NCBI RefSeq assembly: GCF_018403225.1
Contig: NZ_BOSG01000011.1
Location: forward strand, 1 to 49,291
Length of the DNA: 49,291 nt
Source of the DNA: Paenibacillus sp. J23TS9
GTDB lineage: Bacteria; Bacillota; Bacilli; Paenibacillales; Paenibacillaceae
Direction: 5' to 3'
The first letter of the stretch is position 1; the number at the start of each line of letters is the position of its first letter. The position numbers were made by a program, and so were the translations under genes. Below the pieces are notes generated by a model that did no database searches, was not told the origin of the DNA, and saw only the letters and a list, made by a program, of their open reading frames with translations. Below, piece after piece: positions 29,124 to 35,609 of the stretch.

Positions 29124-29238
29124 GCCGAATTCCTTGGCACCAGGAAGCGGGGGAACCACTTTGGGTGAATTGATCTCGTAACAGAGGGATCATAGGGGAC
29201 TACCTTCTACCGAATCCTTAAGCTAACCTCGCAGGCAA
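29124..29238 (+). promoter_or_regulatory. Cyclic di-AMP riboswitch (ydaO-yuaA class), copy 1
   Basis: The conserved core of the ydaO class is all present: GCCGAAT at the 5' side, GCGGGGGAACCA, GGGTGAATTGATC, AGAGGGATCATAGGGGAC, CCGAATCC and AGCTAACCTCGCAGGC. The class binds c-di-AMP and usually turns off wall hydrolase and potassium transport genes. The aptamer ends only a few bases before the RBS (GGAAGGGG) of the downstream hydrolase gene, and no intrinsic terminator lies between, so control by RBS access is possible. The boundaries are approximate. Confidence 0.93.
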
Positions 29239-29257
29239 CCGGAAGGGGTTTATGTTT

Positions 29258-29722
29258 TTGAAAAAGAAGTTTGCAGCAGCCGCACTTGGCTTAACACTTA
29301 TGTTCTCGATGGGAACCAGCGTATTCGCGGATTCATCACTGAATAATGTTGTCCATAAAACGATCGGGGTTACTTACAAAACCGGCGGAACCACCACAAA
29401 CGGGTTCGACTGTTCTGGTTTTACACGTTATGTATTTCAAAAGCTGGGTGTTTCCATTCCACGCCAATCCAGCGCCCAATTTAAAACAGGCACCGCAGTC
29501 TCCAAGAGCAACCTGAGAGCTGGAGATCTGGTATTTTTCAATACGACTGGCGCAGGCGTTTCCCATGTCGGAATCTACGTTGGTAATGGAAATTTTGCAC
29601 ATTCATCCTCTTCCAAGGGTGTTACAATCAGCAAACTAAGCAACAGTTATTTCGCCAACCGCTACATTGGCGCCAAACGAGTCATGAGCACTGCTAAATA
29701 TAAAGCAGCTGTCTACAACTAA
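29258..29722 (+). CDS. Secreted NlpC/P60 peptidoglycan endopeptidase, copy 1
   Basis: A 154-residue protein: signal peptide MKKKFAAAALGL... cut near VFA-DS (residue 24), then an NlpC/P60 domain with catalytic C52 in GFDCSGF, H103 in VSHVGIY and third residue H115 in GNFAHSS. It should cut gamma-D-Glu-meso-DAP links in stem peptides. There is no LysM or SH3 wall-binding domain. An ATG at 29252 is in frame but only three bases after the RBS; the TTG at 29258 has the same nine-base spacing as the TTG of copy 2, so it is preferred. Controlled by the c-di-AMP riboswitch just upstream. Confidence 0.93.
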   Translation: MKKKFAAAALGLTLMFSMGTSVFADSSLNNVVHKTIGVTYKTGGTTTNGFDCSGFTRYVFQKLGVSIPRQSSAQFKTGTAVSKSNLRAGDLVFFNTTGAGVSHVGIYVGNGNFAHSSSSKGVTISKLSNSYFANRYIGAKRVMSTAKYKAAVYN

Positions 29723-29755
29723 TACTTACCCATAAACATACGTAATACTTACACG

Positions 29756-29801
29756 CCCGCGCTGGAGATTTTTGCCGAAATCCCCTACCGCGGGTTTCTT
29801 G
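29756..29801 (+). terminator. Terminator after NlpC/P60 copy 1
   Basis: The stem CCCGCG/CGCGGG with inner GGAGATTT...GAAATC and the loop TTGCC is followed by TTTCTTGTT. The inner part GAGATTTTTGCCGAAATC recurs exactly in the terminator at 30772-30824. Confidence 0.8.
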
Positions 29802-30001
29802 TTACCTATTAGACGTATGAAACGGCTAATAGGTAACAACTTTTCATAAAAAAATTTATAAAAACTTCAAATATCTTTTCTCGCTTACCCCTCAATTACC
29901 CATCCCATCAACAAATAAACATATTTTCCTATAAAATCATCTAAATATTTCCTTATTTCTAAAAAAAATTGATTTTTTTCGCTTATTAATGATAGAAACA
30001 A
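29802..30001. other. AT-rich spacer between the two riboswitch cassettes
   Basis: Two hundred bases with no gene. A short inverted repeat (ACCTATTAGACG / CGGCTAATAGGT, around 29803-29837) follows the terminator; the remainder is AT-rich with several T and A runs and leads into the second promoter. Confidence 0.5.
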
Positions 30002-30030
30002 TTGCCAAATTAAAATTCCTTTGTTACAAT
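30002..30030 (+). promoter_or_regulatory. Sigma-A promoter of the second NlpC/P60 cassette
   Basis: TTGCCA (30002-30007), a 17-base spacer and TACAAT (30025-30030), the same hexamers and spacing as the first cassette. Confidence 0.75.
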
Positions 30031-30041
30031 AGTCCCAGTGA

Positions 30042-30061
30042 GTTAGTAACAACTTTGTAAT
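30042..30061 (+). repeat. Conserved element just after the promoter, copy 2
   Basis: The second occurrence of TTAGTAACAACTTTGTAAT, 11-13 bases after the TACAAT hexamer as in copy 1. Confidence 0.6.
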
Positions 30062-30120
30062 CTTTGCAGAACCGTTTGAAAAAGAAACGTTTCCTGATTT
30101 ATATAGTGTAGAGAATATAT

Positions 30121-30232
30121 GCCGAATTTCCTCACACTAGGGAAGCGGGGGAACCATTACGGGTGAATTGATCTTGCAACAGAGGGATCATAGGGGACCT
30201 TCTACCGAATCCTTAAGCTAACCTCGCAGGCA
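30121..30232 (+). promoter_or_regulatory. Cyclic di-AMP riboswitch (ydaO-yuaA class), copy 2
   Basis: Nearly the same core as copy 1: GAAGCGGGGGAACCA, GGGTGAATTGATC, AGAGGGATCATAGGGGAC, TCTACCGAATCCTTAAGC and TAACCTCGCAGGC. Differences fall in peripheral loops (for example ACTACC in copy 1 against ACC here). The RBS GGAAGGGG begins directly after the aptamer. Confidence 0.93.
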
Positions 30233-30251
30233 CCGGAAGGGGTATATTTGT

Positions 30252-30743
30252 TTGAAAAAGAAGCTTGCAGCAGCAGTCATGAGTTTTGCAATCGTATTTA
30301 CCGTTGGAGCCGGAAGCGCTTTCGCAGACTCCAAAATGGACAAAGTCATTGATGATGTTATCGGTACGAAATACAAAACCGCAGGAACTACAACGAGTGG
30401 CTTCGACTGTTCCGGATTTACAGCATACGTATTCAAACATCTGGGCATTAACCTGCCGCATCAATCCGGATCACAGTTTAGTATGGGCTCGGCCGTTTCC
30501 CGCAGCGACCTGAGAGCAGGAGATCTTGTATTCTTCAATACCTCTGGCTCCGGCGTTTCCCATGTCGGAATCTATGTCGGCGACGGAAAGTTTGCACATG
30601 CCTCCACATCCCGCGGAGTTATGGTTAGTTCGCTAAGTGATAGCTACTACGTCAACCGCTACGTTGGCGCGAAACGAGTCATGAGCACGGATACTTATCA
30701 AACCGCCGCCGTTGATTCCGAAGACAATGATGACGTGCAGTAA
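30252..30743 (+). CDS. Secreted NlpC/P60 peptidoglycan endopeptidase, copy 2
   Basis: A 163-residue paralogue of the previous hydrolase: signal peptide MKKKLAAAVMSFAIVF... cut near AFA-DS (residue 25), catalytic C53 in GFDCSGF, H104 in VSHVGIY and H116 in GKFAHAS. The main difference is an acidic C-terminal tail (DSEDNDDVQ). The start codon is TTG, nine bases after GGAAGGGG. It has its own promoter, c-di-AMP riboswitch and terminator, so both copies would respond to the same second messenger while remaining separately transcribed. Confidence 0.93.
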   Translation: MKKKLAAAVMSFAIVFTVGAGSAFADSKMDKVIDDVIGTKYKTAGTTTSGFDCSGFTAYVFKHLGINLPHQSGSQFSMGSAVSRSDLRAGDLVFFNTSGSGVSHVGIYVGDGKFAHASTSRGVMVSSLSDSYYVNRYVGAKRVMSTDTYQTAAVDSEDNDDVQ

Positions 30744-30771
30744 TGCTTTTTAGCATCTGCCAGGTTTGAAC

Positions 30772-30824
30772 GAAAGCCCGTACCTTGAGATTTTTGCCGA
30801 AATCTCAAGTAGCGGGTTTTTTTG
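30772..30824 (+). terminator. Terminator after NlpC/P60 copy 2
   Basis: The stem AAGCCCG...CTTGAGATTT/AAATCTCAAG...CGGGTTT with loop TTGCCG is followed by TTTTTTT. Confidence 0.9.
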
Positions 30825-30987
30825 TCGGCATCTTTGCTGTATTTAATTACCAGGAACTGCCTACATTATTTCATTACCCCTCCTACTGGTAAATAAACAT
30901 GTGAAATGACAGAGGTAAGGAATATATTTTAAAATATTTTCAAATCCTAAGGATCAGCGCTTTCTCTAACAAAAGGGGGCCTACGCT

Positions 30988-31479
30988 ATGAGCGTTTCAA
31001 AAGATGTTTTCACTGTTGTTCCCATGAATCATGAGCAAGCTGAGATTTGCTGCAGTTGGAGATATGAACCACCTTACGACCGGGTTTATGGCTGGCTTCC
31101 TTGGGAGCAAATGGAGGCGCTCGGAATTGAGCTTGGAGATCCTGAAGTACGGAGACAGCAGTATATGTCTGTTCTGGACGCTGAGAGGGCTCTATGCGGC
31201 TTTGCACAGCTCTTCCCCATGGTGAATGTTATACGGCTCGGAATCGGCATGAGGCCTGATTTATGCGGACACGGACTGGGTAAAAGCTTTGTACATGCTA
31301 TCATCCAGGCAGCGAGAACACGCTATGCCGGACTGCCTGTAGATTTGGAGGTCCAAGACTGGAATGAACGTGCCATCCGCACCTACCTTAAGGCAGGATT
31401 TGAGATTACCGACACTTATGAAAAGCAGACACCGGAAGGTATCGGCCGTTTTCACTGCATGGTCTATAAAGAAGATTAA
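30988..31479 (+). CDS. GNAT family N-acetyltransferase
   Basis: A 163-residue acetyltransferase with RLGIGMRPDLCGHGLGKSFVHAI (acetyl-CoA binding loop about 83-105) and the NERAIRTYLKAGFEITDTYEKQT motif near the C-terminus. It is unlike the RimJ-type gene at 17190; the substrate is unknown. RBS AAAGGGGG. It stands alone between the second hydrolase and the cytochrome gene. Confidence 0.85.
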   Translation: MSVSKDVFTVVPMNHEQAEICCSWRYEPPYDRVYGWLPWEQMEALGIELGDPEVRRQQYMSVLDAERALCGFAQLFPMVNVIRLGIGMRPDLCGHGLGKSFVHAIIQAARTRYAGLPVDLEVQDWNERAIRTYLKAGFEITDTYEKQTPEGIGRFHCMVYKED

Positions 31480-31563
31480 ATTGCGTCAATGATAAATGGT
31501 ACAAAATTGTGTATTTTTAATGGCCTTTCCGCTGCTTTCGTTTACCTTTTTGTCACAAACTAT

Positions 31564-31591
31564 TTGATGTACCGGCTTGTTCCGTTATAAT
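31564..31591 (+). promoter_or_regulatory. Sigma-A promoter of the cytochrome c gene
   Basis: TTGATG (31564-31569), a 16-base spacer and a perfect TATAAT (31586-31591), 44 bases before the start codon. Confidence 0.65.
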
Positions 31592-31635
31592 GAAGAAATG
31601 AAGAACCGTAGTTTACATAGAAAGGACGAAAACGG

Positions 31636-31995
31636 ATGCAAAAATGGATCTTGAGCGGTGTGTTAGCGATTGCATGTGTATTTGCCATCGTGCTCATGTT
31701 TACACTGCCTGGCAAAGAACAAGTTGCTGAAGAACAAAAACCAACGATGCCTGAAGTGACCATGGATGCTACAGCGGCTGAAGCAACGATTAAAGCCCAA
31801 AGCTGTATTAGCTGCCACGGTGACCAACTGCAGGGTGGTGTCGGACCTAACCTGCAAAAAATCGGCTCCCAGCTTTCTGCCGAAGAAATTTATACGATCG
31901 TTACTAAAGGTAAAGGCGGCATGCCTTCATTCAAAGACAAGCTGAAGAGTGAAGAAATTGCTAACGTAGCCCAGTGGCTCGCAGCCAAAAAATAA
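31636..31995 (+). CDS. Membrane-anchored mono-haem cytochrome c (CccA/c550-like)
   Basis: A 119-residue protein with an N-terminal membrane anchor (about 4-24), an acidic linker and a small class I cytochrome c domain: haem site C57-IS-C60-H61 and axial methionine M96 in KGGMPSF. Size and the transmembrane anchor match B. subtilis cytochrome c550 (CccA). C14 lies in a weakly lipobox-like context (LAIAC), but the hydrophobic run continues past it, so a lipoprotein (CccB type) is less likely. It carries electrons to a terminal oxidase on the outer face of the membrane. Confidence 0.88.
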   Translation: MQKWILSGVLAIACVFAIVLMFTLPGKEQVAEEQKPTMPEVTMDATAAEATIKAQSCISCHGDQLQGGVGPNLQKIGSQLSAEEIYTIVTKGKGGMPSFKDKLKSEEIANVAQWLAAKK

Positions 31996-32008
31996 TGATC
32001 CTTAAGAA

Positions 32009-32061
32009 ATAAAAAAACACGCTTCGAGACCGTGAGGTCTTACCGAAGCGTGTTTTTTTTG
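32009..32061. terminator. Bidirectional terminator between cytochrome c and pterin dehydratase genes
   Basis: The stem AAACACGCTTCG/CGAAGCGTGTTT, with inner AGACC/GGTCT, is flanked by A and T runs. Confidence 0.92.
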
Positions 32062-32079
32062 CTGTACGAACGCCTGAGT

Positions 32080-32385
32080 CTAGCGTTTCTCGCCTGAGCG
32101 CATCTTTTCGAACAGTTCATTAAACTGATGCGCTTCCTTGATGTCAAGGGCGGTAATACCACCGTCATCCCAGGACGTCAGGCGTAATGTTACATTCTTA
32201 TAATCAATCGAGATAAAAGGATGATGATCGAAGGCTTCAGATATCGCAGCAACCTCGTCGACAAATGAAATCCCCTTCATAAAGTTGGAAAAAATAAATT
32301 TGCGCACGATCCAGCGCCCTTCTTCCAGTTCCCAGCCTTCCAACTTCGCTAAATGTGCTTCCACTTCTTCTAGCGTATAAACCAT
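32080..32385 (-). CDS. 4a-hydroxytetrahydrobiopterin dehydratase (PCD)
   Basis: A 101-residue pterin-4a-carbinolamine dehydratase. The family motif is complete: E50-x3-H54-H55-P56-x5-Y62-x9-W72-x8-D81. In animals and some bacteria PCD recycles the pterin cofactor of aromatic amino-acid hydroxylases; in bacteria without those hydroxylases it is thought to act on molybdopterin-type cofactors. No hydroxylase is encoded nearby. The frame extends 29 codons upstream, but GGGAGG precedes the ATG at 32385 and family length agrees. Confidence 0.93.
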   Translation of the reverse strand: MVYTLEEVEAHLAKLEGWELEEGRWIVRKFIFSNFMKGISFVDEVAAISEAFDHHPFISIDYKNVTLRLTSWDDGGITALDIKEAHQFNELFEKMRSGEKR

Positions 32386-32575
32386 ATTCTTATTTCCTCC
32401 CTGAAACCAAACACCCTTCATGCAAGAGCGTAAAGGATGTGTCTTTACCTGGCTTTCCTTAACTTTTTCCATTGTATTCCGGTCATTAAATATTTATGAA
32501 TATGGCCGTCCTCAAGGCCAAGCACTTGTTATATCTTAACACGCCAGATATTCAAAAATCCATTCGGCCCATGGA

Positions 32576-32869
32576 CTAGATGAGTGGGACTACGGTCAGC
32601 TCCTCATCCCCGATCAACAGGTTAATGCGGTGGTTATCCTTGTCATACATAACGACACCGCTTCCAACTTCAATGACAGGCTCAGCACCCAAACCATAAA
32701 AGAGATCTTCCGCCAGCGCCTCATGTACCTCCCGCTTCTCATCGGGACTCAGCTGCTGCCATTCACCTTCTTCCATTTCAAAAAACTGATAGCTGTCAGG
32801 GATCTCACCCACTGCATTCGTCAGATCCTTCAAAATTCCGTCATAATCACGTCCATGCTTAACTCCCAT
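32576..32869 (-). CDS. Conserved-looking hypothetical protein, 97 aa
   Basis: A small acidic soluble protein: a helical first half (YDGILKDLTNAVGEIPDSYQFFEMEEGEW, LSPDEKREVHEALAEDLFYGLG) and a beta-rich second half ending in INLLIGDEELTVVPLI. I recognise no domain. A strong RBS (GGAGGGA) and clean codon use support a real gene. It is monocistronic and divergent from motA. Confidence 0.75.
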   Translation of the reverse strand: MGVKHGRDYDGILKDLTNAVGEIPDSYQFFEMEEGEWQQLSPDEKREVHEALAEDLFYGLGAEPVIEVGSGVVMYDKDNHRINLLIGDEELTVVPLI

Positions 32870-33082
32870 AGCTATTCCCTCCGTCTGGTTACATATCGCC
32901 CTGATCTATGCAGGTCCCAACTCCGTTTGCTTTCAAATATCCCGATTTGTTCTGTCGATAATGAACGTCTGTTTTATCTATAGTTCATTTTATATAGGGT
33001 AGTGCTTGTATATTGGCCGTTTTAACCAAGCGATGATAGGACTGATGAACCCCTTTGTTTCATTATAACGGAAAAATCCCCT

Positions 33083-33109
33083 TAAAAAAAAAGAGAATCC
33101 TGACGATAA
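33083..33109 (+). promoter_or_regulatory. Sigma-D-like (flagellar) promoter of motAB
   Basis: TAAA (33083-33086), a 15-base spacer and GACGATAA (33102-33109), against the sigma-D consensus TAAA and GCCGATAT with 14-16 bases between. It lies 99 bases before motA, and motAB belong to the sigma-D regulon in Bacillus. Confidence 0.55.
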
Positions 33110-33208
33110 ATAATATATTACGTTTCTTGGTGCAGCACATCATTTTGCAAGGATGCAAACATGGTGCACGAAAGGATTCAATTTTATTTCTCATGGATGA
33201 GGTGTGCA

Positions 33209-34009
33209 ATGGAAATTTCAACAATTATCGGCCTGATACTCGGTTTGGTCTCGGTCTTTGTCGGCATGATACTCAAAGGGGCACCTTTGATATCTCTGCT
33301 TACCCCCGCCGCTTATGTCATTATTCTCGGGGGCACGGCCGCTACGTTATTTATTGGTTTTCCAATGTCAGAGCTTAAGAAATTTCCTAAGCTGCTGAAA
33401 ATGGTATTTGTTAAGCAACGACTGGTAGAGCGCCGTGATTTAATCACAATGTTCATGGAATGGGCGTCCATTACCCGCCGTGAAGGACTTCTTGCCTTGG
33501 AAACCAAGGTGGAGGAGATCGATGACGACTTCCTGCGGAACGGCATGCGGATGATTATTGACGGCAATGACCAGGACTTTGTGCGTGATGTTTTGATGGA
33601 AGATATCACAGCTACAGAAGAACGGCACCGTGCGGGTGCACTGCTCTTTTCCCAAGCCGGTATGTATGCTCCTTCTCTCGGGGTGCTCGGGGCCGTTGTC
33701 GGCCTGATCGCCGCCCTGACCAAGATGGAGAATATGGGCGAGCTGGCGCATGCGATTGGTGCGGCGTTTATCGCGACACTACTTGGTATTTTTACAGGCT
33801 ATGTGCTGTGGCACCCGATTTCCAACAAGCTGAAACGCTTATCCAAGAAGGAAATCGAACTGAAACTCATGATGATCGAAGGACTGCTGTCCATTCAATC
33901 CGGGGTTTCCACAATTGCAATCAGTCAAAAGCTTTCCGTCTTCCTAACCCCTTCCGAGCGCGCTCAAATGAATGAGAAGGAGGCTGCTGCAGGTGAGCAA
34001 AAAGACTAG
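33209..34009 (+). CDS. motA: Flagellar motor stator protein MotA
   Basis: A 266-residue protein with four membrane helices (about 5-25, 30-52, 140-165, 173-198), a large cytoplasmic loop with the charged RREGLLALE and EERHRAGALLFSQAG segments that face FliG, and the conserved APSLGVLGAVVGLIAAL helix containing the stator proline and glycine. With MotB it forms the ion channel that drives flagellar rotation. The frame is open 16 codons earlier; GAGGTG before the ATG at 33209 and the MEISTIIGLILG start decide it. motB overlaps its end by 17 bases. Confidence 0.94.
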   Translation: MEISTIIGLILGLVSVFVGMILKGAPLISLLTPAAYVIILGGTAATLFIGFPMSELKKFPKLLKMVFVKQRLVERRDLITMFMEWASITRREGLLALETKVEEIDDDFLRNGMRMIIDGNDQDFVRDVLMEDITATEERHRAGALLFSQAGMYAPSLGVLGAVVGLIAALTKMENMGELAHAIGAAFIATLLGIFTGYVLWHPISNKLKRLSKKEIELKLMMIEGLLSIQSGVSTIAISQKLSVFLTPSERAQMNEKEAAAGEQKD

Positions 34010-34802
34010 ACATGAGCCTCATGAGGAGCATGCCGATGAATCGTGGCTCCTTCCCTATGCCGACCTTTTGACCCTGCTGTTGGCGCTGTTCATCGTGATG
34101 TACGCTATGAGCGCCACGGATAACAAAAAATTCGAAGAAATGAGCGAAGCTTTTAACACAGCGCTCAGTACCGGCAATGGAGTTCTGAATTTCAGCTCGG
34201 CTCTGCCTTCGGACAAAAACCTCGATAAAGGCAAGAAAAACAGCGAGGAAAATGTCGTAAACAATGCCGACAAGCAAAAACAGAAATCCCAGCTGGCGAA
34301 ACAGGAACAAGAAGACCTGGAGAAGCTGAAAAAGCAGCTCGATCAATATATTAGCAATAATGGACTGACCACTCTGCTCAATACGAAGCTGAATCAATCC
34401 CAGCTGACGATTACGATCAGTGACAACGCACTCTTTGCATCAGGCAGCGCTGTCGTGAAGCAGGAATCCCGGCAGTTAGCCGGAGCGATCAGCAATATGC
34501 TGCAGCAGTTCCCAACCTATAATGTGGTCGTGTCGGGCCATACGGATAATATGCCAATCTCTAACAGTGAGTATGCCTCCAATTGGGACTTAAGCTCCGA
34601 CCGGGCGCTTCACTTTATGAAGATTCTACTGCAAAATGCAAAACTTGATCCGGTAAAATTCACTTCAACTGCTTATGGAGAATTCCATCCTATCGCTTCT
34701 AATGCGACGGACGCAGGCCGGGCGAAAAACCGCCGGGTTGAAGTGTCCATCATCCGTAAATATACGGATGAATCACAGCAAACATCGGATAAAACCAAAT
34801 AA
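33993..34802 (+). CDS. motB: Flagellar motor stator protein MotB
   Basis: A 269-residue protein with one membrane helix (about 19-42, WLLPYADLLTLLLALFIVMYA) containing the ion-carrying aspartate D24, a coiled-coil-like charged linker (about 75-120) and a C-terminal OmpA-type peptidoglycan-binding domain (VVVSGHTDNMPISNSEYASNWDLSSDRA, RAKNRRVEVSI). Start GTG with AAGGAGG nine bases upstream, inside the end of motA. H+ coupling (MotB) rather than Na+ (MotS) is assumed from similarity to B. subtilis MotB and is not certain. Confidence 0.93.
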   Translation: MSKKTRHEPHEEHADESWLLPYADLLTLLLALFIVMYAMSATDNKKFEEMSEAFNTALSTGNGVLNFSSALPSDKNLDKGKKNSEENVVNNADKQKQKSQLAKQEQEDLEKLKKQLDQYISNNGLTTLLNTKLNQSQLTITISDNALFASGSAVVKQESRQLAGAISNMLQQFPTYNVVVSGHTDNMPISNSEYASNWDLSSDRALHFMKILLQNAKLDPVKFTSTAYGEFHPIASNATDAGRAKNRRVEVSIIRKYTDESQQTSDKTK

Positions 34803-34815
34803 CAACTTAAAAAGC

Positions 34816-34858
34816 TAAAAGCTGTATTATTCGTTATATACGATAAATACAGCTTTTA
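34816..34858. terminator. Bidirectional terminator between motB and rluF
   Basis: The stem AAAGCTGTAT/ATACAGCTTT, with inner CG/CG pairing, serves the convergent motAB and kinase-rluF units. Confidence 0.8.
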
Positions 34859-34890
34859 ATCGTTATTTTCATTATTTAGCGTGATGGCCT

Positions 34891-35595
34891 CTACTGAAGT
34901 TCGTAATTGAGCAAACCGCTGAGTTCCTTTTTCTCAGCATCGGTCAAATCGCGCCATTTTCCCTTTGGGAGAGATCCCAGGGTGATATTCATAATCCGGA
35001 TGCGTTGAAGCTTCCGCACGCTGTATCCAAAGGCGCTGCACATTCGGCGGATCTGCCTGTTCTTTCCTTCTGTCAAAATAATTTTGAACACCCGCTCGGA
35101 TACACGTGTAATGATACATGGGCGTGTCATCTCACCTAGGATCTTCACGCCTCCGGCCATCCCCGTTAGGAATGAGGTCGTAATGGGCTGATCGACCGTC
35201 ACGATATATTCCTTCTCATGCTTGCCCTCGGCCCGCAGTATTTTATTGACGATATCCCCGTCGCTGGTCATGAGAATGAGCCCTTCCGAATCCTTGTCCA
35301 GCCTTCCGATCGGAAAGATCCGCTCGGTATGCCCTACAAAATCAACGATGTTGCCTTTGATATGCTGCTCTGTCGTACTCGTAATGCCCACAGGTTTATT
35401 CAGGGCAATGTAGACATGACTTTTATTCTTCTCATTCAGAGGACGGCCGTCAATGCGCACATCATCCCCTTCCTCCGCTTGGCTGCCGAGAACCGCTGGC
35501 TCGCCATTAATGGTTACTTTACCGCTCTCTACCCACTTATCCGCTTCGCGACGGGAGCAGAACCCTGTCTCACTAATAAATTTGTTAATCCGCAA
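34891..35595 (-). CDS. RluF-like 23S rRNA pseudouridine synthase
   Basis: A 234-residue RsuA/RluB/E/F-family enzyme: N-terminal S4 RNA-binding domain (MRINKFISETGFCSRREADK, 1-50) and catalytic domain with the aspartate D100 in FPIGRLDKDSEGLILMT, plus EGKNRQIRRMCSAFGY and LQRIRIMNITLG. The ALNKPVGITSTTEQHIKGNIVDF region resembles E. coli RluF, which modifies U2604 of 23S rRNA, more than RluB or RsuA. Start TTG, with AAGGGGGAAGAG upstream, 14 bases after the kinase stop, so it is probably co-transcribed with the kinase. Confidence 0.9.
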   Translation of the reverse strand: MRINKFISETGFCSRREADKWVESGKVTINGEPAVLGSQAEEGDDVRIDGRPLNEKNKSHVYIALNKPVGITSTTEQHIKGNIVDFVGHTERIFPIGRLDKDSEGLILMTSDGDIVNKILRAEGKHEKEYIVTVDQPITTSFLTGMAGGVKILGEMTRPCIITRVSERVFKIILTEGKNRQIRRMCSAFGYSVRKLQRIRIMNITLGSLPKGKWRDLTDAEKKELSGLLNYELQ

Positions 35596-35609
35596 TGGGC
35601 TCTTCCCCC

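Noticed and set aside
31636..31720. Lipoprotein signal on the cytochrome c
   Set aside because: C14 is followed by ten more hydrophobic residues and the context does not match a lipobox well; a membrane anchor fits better.
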